Source of the DNA: Parietichytrium sp. I65-24A
Lineage: Eukaryota > Sar > Bigyra > Thraustochytrida > Thraustochytriidae
Length of the DNA stretch: 64,000 nucleotides
Reading direction: 5' to 3'
Assembly: GCA_012862575.1 (NCBI GenBank)
Contig: BLSF01000037.1
Coordinates: 310,001 to 374,000 of the forward strand
The position numbers and the translations under genes were made by a program. The notes under the pieces are model-generated. The model worked only from the letters and a program-made list of their open reading frames with translations, had not been told where the DNA came from and did no database searches. This document shows, in pieces, positions 31,319-39,846 of the stretch. The stretch's first letter is position 1, and each line of letters begins with the position of its first letter.

Positions 31319-34300
31319 CTAGTCAATGGTCAACCGCCGCGAAAACTGGTTGCTCGCGTGGTGCTTCGGGCGCTCGAGTACGACGGAGCGGGTCTCCTCC
31401 TCGTCATCGTCGTTCTCGGCCCCCACTGCGGGCGAGGCCCAGTTTGCCGACTCCAGTGTACCTCGCGAATTGTTGCCAAGTGGCGGGAACTCGAGGTTCT
31501 TGTCTTTCTTGTTCTTCTTCTTGTCCTTCTTCTTCTTTTCCTTCTTCTCGCGCTTCTCCATCGCAAACCTGGTCGCCGCTTGGAGAATGTCGTCCTCTGC
31601 GCGGACCTGTCCGACCGGCTGCTTGATCACCTGCATGACGCCGACATTCGGAGCATTGTTAAACACCCTGTTGTAGCTCTGCTCGCGGTTTACCAGCTCC
31701 ATCTTGAAGAATTTCATCTCCTCTTGGATCTGCTTTGCCTTGTCTTGCGCGCTCTCCAGTTTCTTTTCCAGTTTGGCAATCAGCTTGACATCTTCCGGTC
31801 GAGGTTCGCGGTGTGCGTATTTGTGCTCCCAGAACTGGATCGTCTTCTCCAGCTGTCGCTTCTCTTCCTGCAGCTCCGCCTCCAGCCTGTTGTACTTGTC
31901 GTGCAAGCCTGCTAGCTCCTCGTGGTGTTCGGAGATGAGCTCGTGAGTCCGTTGCTCATTTCGCATTTCAACCTCGGCGAGGTGCCTTCGGCTCTCCGCC
32001 ATAAGTGCTTCTCTTTCCGAGACCATCCTGTTGCACTCTTGGCGGAAGTTCTCCTTGGCATGCTCCAGACTCTGCTCCAGTTCAGACTTGGCGCGGGTCA
32101 ATTCCGATTTCGTGGCTTCCAGAGCATCAAGCTGCTGCTTCATGCCGTGCACAGTCGTCGTGTGCTTGTGAGTAAGCTCCTGCACCATAAGGTCGTGCTC
32201 TTCGCCAAGCTTTGCGCTTTGGTTCTCCAGGGCGCGCTGATGGTCGCGTTGAAGCGCGATGCGTTGGTTGTCGTAATCGGTCCCGAGCTGCTTTCGCAGT
32301 TGCGCCAGCTCGGAGGACTTTTGCAAGAGCACCTCTGACCGAGCCTTATCAACGGCGAGAACGGACTGCTCTTTCAGTTGCTTCGAAATGGAGTTTCGCT
32401 CCTCGATGCCTTTCGAGATCGTCTCTGCCAATGTGCGCTGGTGCTCCTCTTTCATGTCATTTTCGCGCCTTTGGAATTCCGCTCGTGCATTCTCCAGCTC
32501 CCTCTCAAGCTCTAAGCGTCGCTCGTCAAGCTGTTTGGCAAATGACGTGCGAGACGACTCGAGTTTTTGAAGTAGCTCGTCTTCGATTTCTTCTTTAGAG
32601 TTTTTCTCTCCCTGCAAAAGCGCCTCGAGCTGGATAATCTTGCTTTGCAACTCTGAGACCTTCCGAGAACCACTGTGCTCCAGCTCGGAGAGTGCGGCTT
32701 GCAACCTTGTGTCCATGTCCCGCATCACTTCGGACTTTTCGCGGCTAAAGGTTGACTCTCGCGACTTGAGTTTGGCTTCCCACTCCTGCACTACCTTGCT
32801 CACTTGTTCTTTGGCCTCCTTTTCTGCTTGTTCGAGCTTGAGACGGTGACTTTGCTCTAATAGTTGCTTTTCATGTTCAGAGGTGTCCAGCCTTGACGTT
32901 GCTGAGGCGAGCTTGTCTTGAGATTCTTCAATAGCGCGCTTTGCTTGTCCAAGCTCCTCACACACAGCCTCCACTTGTGCCTTGGCTGAGGCAGCTTCGT
33001 CGCGCGATTCTTGAAGCGTCGACTCTAGGCGAGATACATCTTGCTTCAGCTGGCTCACCAGGGCGGCCTGGGCCTTGTCATAATTCGCGAGCTCGTGCTC
33101 ATGAGCTCGCTTAAGCTCTGCAAGTTCTTGCTCCCACTTCGCCTTGCGTGCATCGTGATCATCGGCTGTGTTGCGCATCTCCTCAATGTGATTCACTTTC
33201 ATCTCCTCAATCTGCTGCTCGAATTTTGCGCGCATTGCGTTTAATTGGCTGTCCGAAGTCTTGGCCAATGCTTCCTTCTCCTTAGCCGCCTCAAACTTGA
33301 GCGATGAGACTTGATCACGCAGACCTTTATTCATGGATTCGGTGGCATGTAGCTTTGCTTCTAGTCCCTCGATTTTCGTCTGGAAGTGCGAGTTGGACTC
33401 GGCACCACTCTCCCGCATGCTCCGCAACTCTTTTTCCAAAGCCTCCAGCTGGGTTCTTTGTTTAGCGCTTTGGTTACGGCTCTCGCTCAGGTCTTCTTGA
33501 AGGGACTCCGTTTTGGCTTCCAGAGTTGCAGACTTTCGCATCTGGTCTGCGAGCTTTTCTCTTGCATTCTGGTGTTGTTCTCCGACGGACCGCAGTTCTG
33601 AAATATGGCGATCCAAGTCTGTTTGCAACTCCTTGATGCGCGTGCTGGACATCAAAGACTGCTCGTCCAGCTTGCGCTGCAGGCTAAGCAGCTCCTGTGA
33701 GGCAGATTTGGCGCTGCCTTCAACTTCCTTTCTCGCCTCTTCTTGCATGCGCAAAGACGTGCGGAGGTCGGAAAGCTCCCCAACTGCTTCGGAATATTCT
33801 CTCTCCAACTTCTCCGCCTTTTGCTGCAAGTGATATTCACTCTTTTGGGTGCTGCTCAGCTCTTCCCTGAGCCGATCAATTTTTGAAATAAAGTGTGCTT
33901 CCGAGTTCTCGAGCTCTGTTTTCGCGTCCTCCTTCGCACCACTGATCGCTCGTGACCGCTCGGCTTGAAAAGATTCTTGCATTCGCTTCTTCTCGTCCTG
34001 GTGCTCGGTGACCAAGGCCGAAACCTGCCTCTCATGCTCATATTGCAGTTTCTCTAGTCGCTCTTGTGCCCTGGCTTCTTCCGTTTGCTTCTCGAGCACC
34101 AAATCATTGTACCTTCCGAGAGCTTCTTCTTGCATGGCTTCCATCTCTTTCTGGTGCGCCTTTCTGATCTTTTCGATGGCTTTGTCGCCTTTGGCGGACT
34201 CCTTCTGCAGCTTGTCGGCGCGCATGTCGAGCTTCTCCATCTGCGCTTGGAAGGCCTTCTTCGCGTCGTCCAGCTCCCTCTGCATGGATTTGACGCGAGA

Positions 34301-34648
34301 TTTGAACTCTGCCTTGAGCTGCTCTTCCTTGGCCGCGACTTTGTTCTTATAATTAGAAAACTCCTTGAACGCTCTCTTCTTCTCCTCCTCGTGCTGCTCT
34401 CGAAGTCTGCTGAGAGCCTCCTGGGACACGCCGCCGTCCTTGCGCTTCTCCAGCTCGTCCTTAAACTTTTTGATCTTGAGGCTCGCATCGCGGATGACCT
34501 CGTTGACTTCCTTTTCATGCTGCTCAGCCAGGGCCTTTATTGTCGTCTCCGCGTCCTCGTTGCGGGTGTTGAGATGGTACACCACCTTGGTCAGCTGAGC
34601 AATCTTCTTGCTCATCTTGTGCTGCATCTCCGCGTTCGCGGGCGCCAT
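31319..34648 (-). CDS. FAM184-type long coiled-coil protein
   Basis: A single exon of 1109 residues, nearly all coiled coil. Both ends carry family signatures. The N-terminus KMSKKIAQLTKVVYHLNTRNED matches the FAM184A/B opening (KMSKKIAQLTKVIYALNTKNDE). The C-terminal FFKMELVNREQSYNRVFN then PNVGVMQV matches the family's KFYQMELLNREQNYNKVFN then PNVGV. The region between (about 70-960) is regular Glu/Lys/Gln heptad. A Lys-rich patch (KREKKEKKKKDKKKNKKD) and an acidic segment precede the end. The molecular role of FAM184 is poorly defined; its wide protist distribution suggests a cytoskeletal or ciliary role. It lies next to a RIB43A-like gene in convergent orientation. Confidence 0.85.
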   Translation of the reverse strand: MAPANAEMQHKMSKKIAQLTKVVYHLNTRNEDAETTIKALAEQHEKEVNEVIRDASLKIKKFKDELEKRKDGGVSQEALSRLREQHEEEKKRAFKEFSNYKNKVAAKEEQLKAEFKSRVKSMQRELDDAKKAFQAQMEKLDMRADKLQKESAKGDKAIEKIRKAHQKEMEAMQEEALGRYNDLVLEKQTEEARAQERLEKLQYEHERQVSALVTEHQDEKKRMQESFQAERSRAISGAKEDAKTELENSEAHFISKIDRLREELSSTQKSEYHLQQKAEKLEREYSEAVGELSDLRTSLRMQEEARKEVEGSAKSASQELLSLQRKLDEQSLMSSTRIKELQTDLDRHISELRSVGEQHQNAREKLADQMRKSATLEAKTESLQEDLSESRNQSAKQRTQLEALEKELRSMRESGAESNSHFQTKIEGLEAKLHATESMNKGLRDQVSSLKFEAAKEKEALAKTSDSQLNAMRAKFEQQIEEMKVNHIEEMRNTADDHDARKAKWEQELAELKRAHEHELANYDKAQAALVSQLKQDVSRLESTLQESRDEAASAKAQVEAVCEELGQAKRAIEESQDKLASATSRLDTSEHEKQLLEQSHRLKLEQAEKEAKEQVSKVVQEWEAKLKSRESTFSREKSEVMRDMDTRLQAALSELEHSGSRKVSELQSKIIQLEALLQGEKNSKEEIEDELLQKLESSRTSFAKQLDERRLELERELENARAEFQRRENDMKEEHQRTLAETISKGIEERNSISKQLKEQSVLAVDKARSEVLLQKSSELAQLRKQLGTDYDNQRIALQRDHQRALENQSAKLGEEHDLMVQELTHKHTTTVHGMKQQLDALEATKSELTRAKSELEQSLEHAKENFRQECNRMVSEREALMAESRRHLAEVEMRNEQRTHELISEHHEELAGLHDKYNRLEAELQEEKRQLEKTIQFWEHKYAHREPRPEDVKLIAKLEKKLESAQDKAKQIQEEMKFFKMELVNREQSYNRVFNNAPNVGVMQVIKQPVGQVRAEDDILQAATRFAMEKREKKEKKKKDKKKNKKDKNLEFPPLGNNSRGTLESANWASPAVGAENDDDEEETRSVVLERPKHHASNQFSRRLTID

Positions 34649-35922
34649 CCTGCCCGCCTCTACCTCTGCCTCCGCCTACGCCTTCGCGCGAATTTCACTT
34701 TCAAGGCTCGCTTCCCCACTTGCCGGTGCCCGGCTCTTCGCTTGCTTTTTGCAAGTCAACTGGCGACGGACGCTCCTTCGCCCGCACAGAGAGGAGACGA
34801 GCTTGAGGCTTGCAGCTTGGAGCTTGATGCTTTGACCTTTCGCGAGCATGGAGTCGCCGGGTCGCTGAGTCGTCAAAGCAACAAAGTAGCTTGCCTTGCC
34901 TTGTCTTTTGCCTTGGCCTGCGAGCGTTCTACTACTCGCTAACTCTGTCACTGCACTGCGCTTTACTACACCCTCTCGTTGTTGCTTTGTCTCTTTGTCG
35001 CTGACGGGAATGCAATAAATGGTTTTGCTTTTGCTTTGGCTTTTGTTTTTGCATGCATGCATGGATGGATTCGCAGCGAAAGAATGTATTCGTCCTTCGA
35101 AAGCAGCAAGTGCGTCGACGACGAGGAGAGAAATTGGCAGGCAGTGTTTTGATGACACCGAACGCGAAAGACAAGTTGAATGGAATGTCTATTCAATCTT
35201 AATTCAGAACTTGTTCATTGAAATGAAATGCGTTTTCTACTGAATGAGTGACTCAGTCAGTACATGAGTTGATTTATTTCAATTTCAAACAACGAGAGCA
35301 ACGCAACGAAATGAGGATGAAAGGGATGCATGCCTTTCTGTCTATCTTCAAGCTTTTCAACTAGCGCCAAGTCCGGCCATGGTTCCTTTCTTTTCCAACC
35401 CAATTAGACAACAATTACAACAACAACTTCTTTATAACCCAGCTGCGGCCACATTTGCTCCAACGGACAAGTTTATTGCGTCATCAAGTCGTCATCGTTC
35501 GCGAGCACTCGCGAACATACCTTTATTCTCTCCCCAACCCATTAGCATTGTCCTACCCCCACACTACCACGCTAGAGCCTCACTCACCAAATACCATACA
35601 TCTGCCCTGACTATCTGTTCAATCACTCTTTAACGTAGGATCCGCCCCAAGTTTGATACGTCTCGTGAATCTCAGAAACCTGAGTCTCCCTGAGCCCCCC
35701 TCACAACACACAGGGACGCGCGTCCCCCTCAAGTAACTTCCCCACAAGTGCGGGTTGGTCCACTAATAGGTGTACACTAGTAACCACAGTGCAGCAGGCT
35801 CTCGAACTGCTCTTCACAAACTTCACAAACTTCGCAAAGAGAGAGAGAGAGGGAAAAGGAATAGCAGAAAACAGAAAGAGAAGCAGAAGGAAAAGCAGAA
35901 GCAGAAGCAGAAAGAAGCTGAG
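34649..35922. other. Divergent intergenic region
   Basis: It lies between the starts of the FAM184-like and acidic membrane-protein genes. It has CAA-rich and GGCTTTTG-like patches, a C-rich strand-asymmetric island (about 35510-35630) and a purine-rich leader of GAGA and AGCAGAA units (35836-35922). No gene was seen. Confidence 0.6.
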
Positions 35923-36990
35923 ATGGAGGAGCTAGACGTGGCGCTGGAGGAGCTGGAGGACCTCACTCGCACCCCACAGGCAGCGCGCGAGCTTAGCGAG
36001 ATAGATAGCAGCAGCAGCAGCAGCAGCAGTAGCAGCAATAGCAGGAGCAACCACAACAACAATAACAACAACAACAACAATAACAACAGCGGGGACAGGT
36101 ATGGCGCGGAAAGCGTGCTCAGTGACTCTAACAACGCTGGGCTCGCCGCAGGGCGGTCCACGCAAGCCACGGCTGGGTCGTCGGGAAGCAGCGAAGAGGG
36201 CGGAAACGATGCTTACGACCAAGATGAAGATGAAGATGGAGATGAAGGGGAAGAAGATGAAGAGGACGATGATGATGATGATGATGATGATGACGATGAT
36301 GAGGATGGCGCCGAGGAGAACGGAGCAGAAGACGAAGCGGATGAGGAGGACCTCGACGATGAAGAGCTGCGGAGGGAGGCTGAGAGGTTTCGAATGCCCC
36401 CGGACTCGCACAGCGACCCTGGTTTTCGTCCCAGAAGACCGGGCAGAGTCAAGTTTGCGGAAGGGGTCGGCATGGAACCGGAGCCGCTTTCAGAGAGGCA
36501 GCAACTCATGGAGTTGCAGCTCAAGTTTTGGGGTAACAGCTTGGTGATGTTCGCAAGTATCGGGATCGGGTTATACATCTCCTCCAAGATTTTTAGGGTG
36601 GACTTTGAGCGCTGGCTAGGGATGGTCATGCTTGTCGGCCTCGGCATGCTTGCCTCACGACCGAGATATAACCCAAGCATGTCCCAGATGATCGAGCATG
36701 GGCTAAGTGAGGGAGAGCTTGAGACAATTCGAACTTTTGCGAAGAGGAGGGTGGACCTGCAGACTTCGGATTGGGAGAGTAGGGATGCAATGCTTGGAAA
36801 GTTAAAGAGATCGAGCTATTCTACGATATCACTCGGCCAGTACCAGCGCATGGGAGGCGAGGTCGCCTACCGGAGACGGGGGTCCAGAGACTCGTACGAA
36901 ACGCGCCAGAATTATTACCCCGCACCAGAGCCTTTGGAGGCTATGCTCTCTATTGATGAAGAAGTGGACGACGAGGACTTGTATTACTAG
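35923..36990 (+). CDS. Acidic two-helix membrane protein of unknown function
   Basis: A single exon of 355 residues, family not recognised. The N-terminal half is low complexity: poly-Ser (DNA 36005-36033), poly-Asn from an AAC run (36050-36095), and a Glu/Asp tract with twelve consecutive Asp from a GAT run (36254-36300). After an Arg/Pro segment (RPRRPGRVKFAEGV) comes LELQLKFWGN-like sequence, then two hydrophobic helices at about 204-225 (SLVMFASIGIGLYISS) and 232-246 (WLGMVMLVGLGMLA). These are short enough to be a hairpin. The basic then acidic C-terminal tail holds repeated Tyr (DSYETRQNYYP, ending DLYY). The start follows a purine leader. The frame is open upstream for 51 more codons of AGCAGAA-type repeat, so an earlier ATG at 35770 cannot be excluded. 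Confidence 0.7.
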   Translation: MEELDVALEELEDLTRTPQAARELSEIDSSSSSSSSSSNSRSNHNNNNNNNNNNNSGDRYGAESVLSDSNNAGLAAGRSTQATAGSSGSSEEGGNDAYDQDEDEDGDEGEEDEEDDDDDDDDDDDDEDGAEENGAEDEADEEDLDDEELRREAERFRMPPDSHSDPGFRPRRPGRVKFAEGVGMEPEPLSERQQLMELQLKFWGNSLVMFASIGIGLYISSKIFRVDFERWLGMVMLVGLGMLASRPRYNPSMSQMIEHGLSEGELETIRTFAKRRVDLQTSDWESRDAMLGKLKRSSYSTISLGQYQRMGGEVAYRRRGSRDSYETRQNYYPAPEPLEAMLSIDEEVDDEDLYY

Positions 36991-37482
36991 CCAGTATTCA
37001 GCCTTCAATTTCCACTTTTCGCACCTCGCTTGTAGTATGCTATTGTTCACCCATGTTCACCCCAAAGCTTGCATTCAAGATCGGTTTTGATCTCTATCTC
37101 TTGTCTTGTAGGCTTCAACTGTGGCGGATTTCGTAGTCGCGCGCTGCTCTCGCTACAAAACTAACAGTTAATGAAAAAGTCTTTCTATTTAAACTTCTCA
37201 TGATTGCCAGTTTTTGCTGAACGATTTTTTTTTTTGATTTGAAACTTCGAACATGCTTTGGCTTATCGCACAAGTTGAGAAAGAATTTGATTCGAAACAG
37301 ATGCAATTTCAGAATACAGGAAATAGTTGAAGAATTTTTAGAGAAACACAATATAAAAACAATGCTCATGGTCGAAGTTGGAAGGGTGATTTCGCTTTCC
37401 AATTTCCCCGACCATAAATACTCTCGCCCATCCTTCCAGACCATGGCTAAATGTCATTTAAAGGTTCAGTTCGCGACACATC
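36991..37482. other. Convergent 3' region
   Basis: It lies between the 3' ends of the acidic membrane protein and the RasGAP-like gene. It is AT-rich with a T-run at 37226-37237. No gene was seen. Confidence 0.65.
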
Positions 37483-39846
37483 TCAAATAAGAAACTGGTC
37501 CCGGAGAACGCACAACTGGGATCTGACTTCTTCTTCGGATGGGCGCTGGTTTGATTTTGGCTGTGGTTTGCAGTTTGATTGTCTTTGCTGACTAGGGTTT
37601 CTGTCAGCAAATACTTTGCGAGTTTGAATGGAATACGGCGCTTTGATATACAAAGGCTGGATCTGCATGTACGCGCTTCCTCCTTCAAACTGATTGTTAT
37701 TTGCAATTGCATGCAGATAACGTGTGTGGCTGTTCCGGTACACCCTTAAAACCTCGCAATCCTTGGCGGAGCACAGTCGATCCTTGGTGCACAACAAAAG
37801 AACCACGCGGACGAGAACATGAACATCCGCAGTAGAAATAAATACTGACATAGCGAAACCATTTCCGCCAGGCCCCCCTTGCCTCAAGGCTCTGTTCGGA
37901 GAGGACTCTGGGAGCTTGGTGCTGGAGCTGAAGATGGGCTTTTGGACAAAGCGCTCCATATCCAACAAGACTTCCTTGTTCAAGATATATCGATTCACCA
38001 TGTCGCACGTAGTTCCAAGCACGCATTTGGACGAAATTCTATCAATGATGGTCCTCATGCGTGGGGAGTTGCGAACCAGGAATGCCTTGGTCTGTGCGTC
38101 TTGGACCACTCGAACTTCGCGTTGGGATTCCGAGGCACACAAAAGTTGTAAGAGCTTGGCAATTTGCACGAATAAAGCGTTGCCTGACTTTGCTTCCACG
38201 AACTTGGTGATAAACTTGTTGAGGTATTTCAGCACAAAGAAACGACCACCAACGACAGTGACTACATCCAAGCTCCCGGCCAGGAGCTTGATTTGGCTGC
38301 AAAGCTCGTACAGGCGACGAGGAAAGAGATCCAGACACTGGCTCGACAAGAGCTGGAGAATGTCATCAACTGCAGACTCTGCTAGTCTCTGAAACGCCTC
38401 TCCGAAAGGCTGAATCTGCGCCCCTCGCACCTTGTAGCGCTCCAGGATGGGTGCGAGCGATAGCTGCAGCGGCTGCGTGCATTGCACTGTGTCGAGATAC
38501 GCAGCCAGGAGAAATACCGCTGGAGACTGCACCCTTAGAGGGTCGCTCTTTCGCACAGTAAACTCGTGGCAAAGAACGTACCAAAACACGCAGTCCATCG
38601 CGTGCTCATAGGCAACATTCTGGCGAGCCCCGTAATAGAATTTGGGAATCAGTATATTGCAAAAGTCCTTGTGTACTGAGGCGACCTCATAGTCATCGCA
38701 AGTCAAAAGCGCGACGGAAAATTGCGGGTACCACATAAATAAATAAACCAGGTTTCCCAGATCACACTCGGCAAGAGTCTTTTTCTGGTTTTTGCTGAAG
38801 AACCAGCTGGCGAGCCACTTTTGCTTGACGTCGGGCAGGAGGACATCCGAAACAGACGAAATAGCGATACTTCCTCTCCTTGCAGAGTCAGTAAGAGAGA
38901 CTGACCGCGAAGCCCTGTTGTTGCGCGCTGACAAGCCAGAGTCTCTGGATGTCAGCGTTATCATGGCAAAGTCTGCGCTTTTGTGGGCGTGAAGATGCTG
39001 CACGTCGCGCTCTGAGTTAGGCAGAAGAAGATCATCAAGATTAGACTGTTGCGGTCTGCCCTCTTGAGTCCCGTGCGGGCAAAAGCGCTCCTCCGGCGCA
39101 GCAGAGGTGCTGTTGGGAGATTCTGCAGGGTCGTCATCTCGACTCCCAGCCTTCGCAGGGTCCTCGAGCAAAAAGTCATCCGCAGAGGAGAGGCCCGGGA
39201 GGGAAGCCGCAGATAGCGTCGAAGTGCGTGCGTGCAAGTCGGAGAGACCACTCTCCGTGTCCAAAGCGGTAGACTGAGTTCCGGTGCTGAAGCCGCTGAA
39301 TGACCCCATACTGGTTCCATACGAGTGCGGGCTCCACGACGACGTCGATGAAGCGGTCGACAGCGCGCTCCCGTTGCTTGACCCTCTATTGTGCGAATGA
39401 GTATTTACAAAAAAGTTCGAGAAGCTATTTCCACTCGAAAACGTCCGCATGTGCTTGCGGTTTTTGGATTTACCAAAGAGAGAGCTAGGGCCGAGGCTCG
39501 GCCCAGAGGCCGCTTCTCCAGTAAGATTTCTCCATTCCTTGCTCGCTCCAGAATGCCTTCTTCCCGGCCGCAGTTTTGGGCGACTCTGATCAAATGTAGC
39601 AAAGTCAAGTTGAGACATCAGCGCAACTGCCTGCACCACTAGGGCGTCCATGTCATCCGAGCTCGACAGCGCATTGGCGCCGGAGTCAGCCTGCGTTGCA
39701 GCGCCATGACTTTCTGGCGCAAGTTGCTGTGGCGTACGATCTCGCTGATCTTGGGCCACGTTTGCAGCGGACAGTCCTTGCGGCGCAACAGGGTTAGGAG
39801 TCGCGATGGCATCGGAGGAACCGACCTCTTCCGGCAGAGTGTCCAT
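37483..39846 (-). CDS. Divergent RasGAP-like domain protein
   Basis: A single exon of 787 residues. Residues 1-335 are Ser/Gly/Asn-rich and disordered. From about 340 an all-helical region begins (WLASWFFSKNQKKTLAE, LGNLVYLFMWYPQF). It proceeds through LLAAYLDTVQC, SLAPILERYK and FPRRLYELCSQIKLL to GGRFFVLKYLNKFIT and NSPRMRTIIDRI. The order of helices, and the GRFFVLKYLNKFI segment in place of the classical LRFxNPA, resemble RasGAP domains of the IQGAP/neurofibromin type. These stimulate GTP hydrolysis on Ras-like GTPases. I see no convincing arginine finger, so GAP activity is doubtful and a scaffold role is possible. The start is the first ATG in frame; twelve more codons upstream begin with GTG. 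Confidence 0.55.
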   Translation of the reverse strand: MDTLPEEVGSSDAIATPNPVAPQGLSAANVAQDQRDRTPQQLAPESHGAATQADSGANALSSSDDMDALVVQAVALMSQLDFATFDQSRPKLRPGRRHSGASKEWRNLTGEAASGPSLGPSSLFGKSKNRKHMRTFSSGNSFSNFFVNTHSHNRGSSNGSALSTASSTSSWSPHSYGTSMGSFSGFSTGTQSTALDTESGLSDLHARTSTLSAASLPGLSSADDFLLEDPAKAGSRDDDPAESPNSTSAAPEERFCPHGTQEGRPQQSNLDDLLLPNSERDVQHLHAHKSADFAMITLTSRDSGLSARNNRASRSVSLTDSARRGSIAISSVSDVLLPDVKQKWLASWFFSKNQKKTLAECDLGNLVYLFMWYPQFSVALLTCDDYEVASVHKDFCNILIPKFYYGARQNVAYEHAMDCVFWYVLCHEFTVRKSDPLRVQSPAVFLLAAYLDTVQCTQPLQLSLAPILERYKVRGAQIQPFGEAFQRLAESAVDDILQLLSSQCLDLFPRRLYELCSQIKLLAGSLDVVTVVGGRFFVLKYLNKFITKFVEAKSGNALFVQIAKLLQLLCASESQREVRVVQDAQTKAFLVRNSPRMRTIIDRISSKCVLGTTCDMVNRYILNKEVLLDMERFVQKPIFSSSTKLPESSPNRALRQGGPGGNGFAMSVFISTADVHVLVRVVLLLCTKDRLCSAKDCEVLRVYRNSHTRYLHAIANNNQFEGGSAYMQIQPLYIKAPYSIQTRKVFADRNPSQQRQSNCKPQPKSNQRPSEEEVRSQLCVLRDQFLI

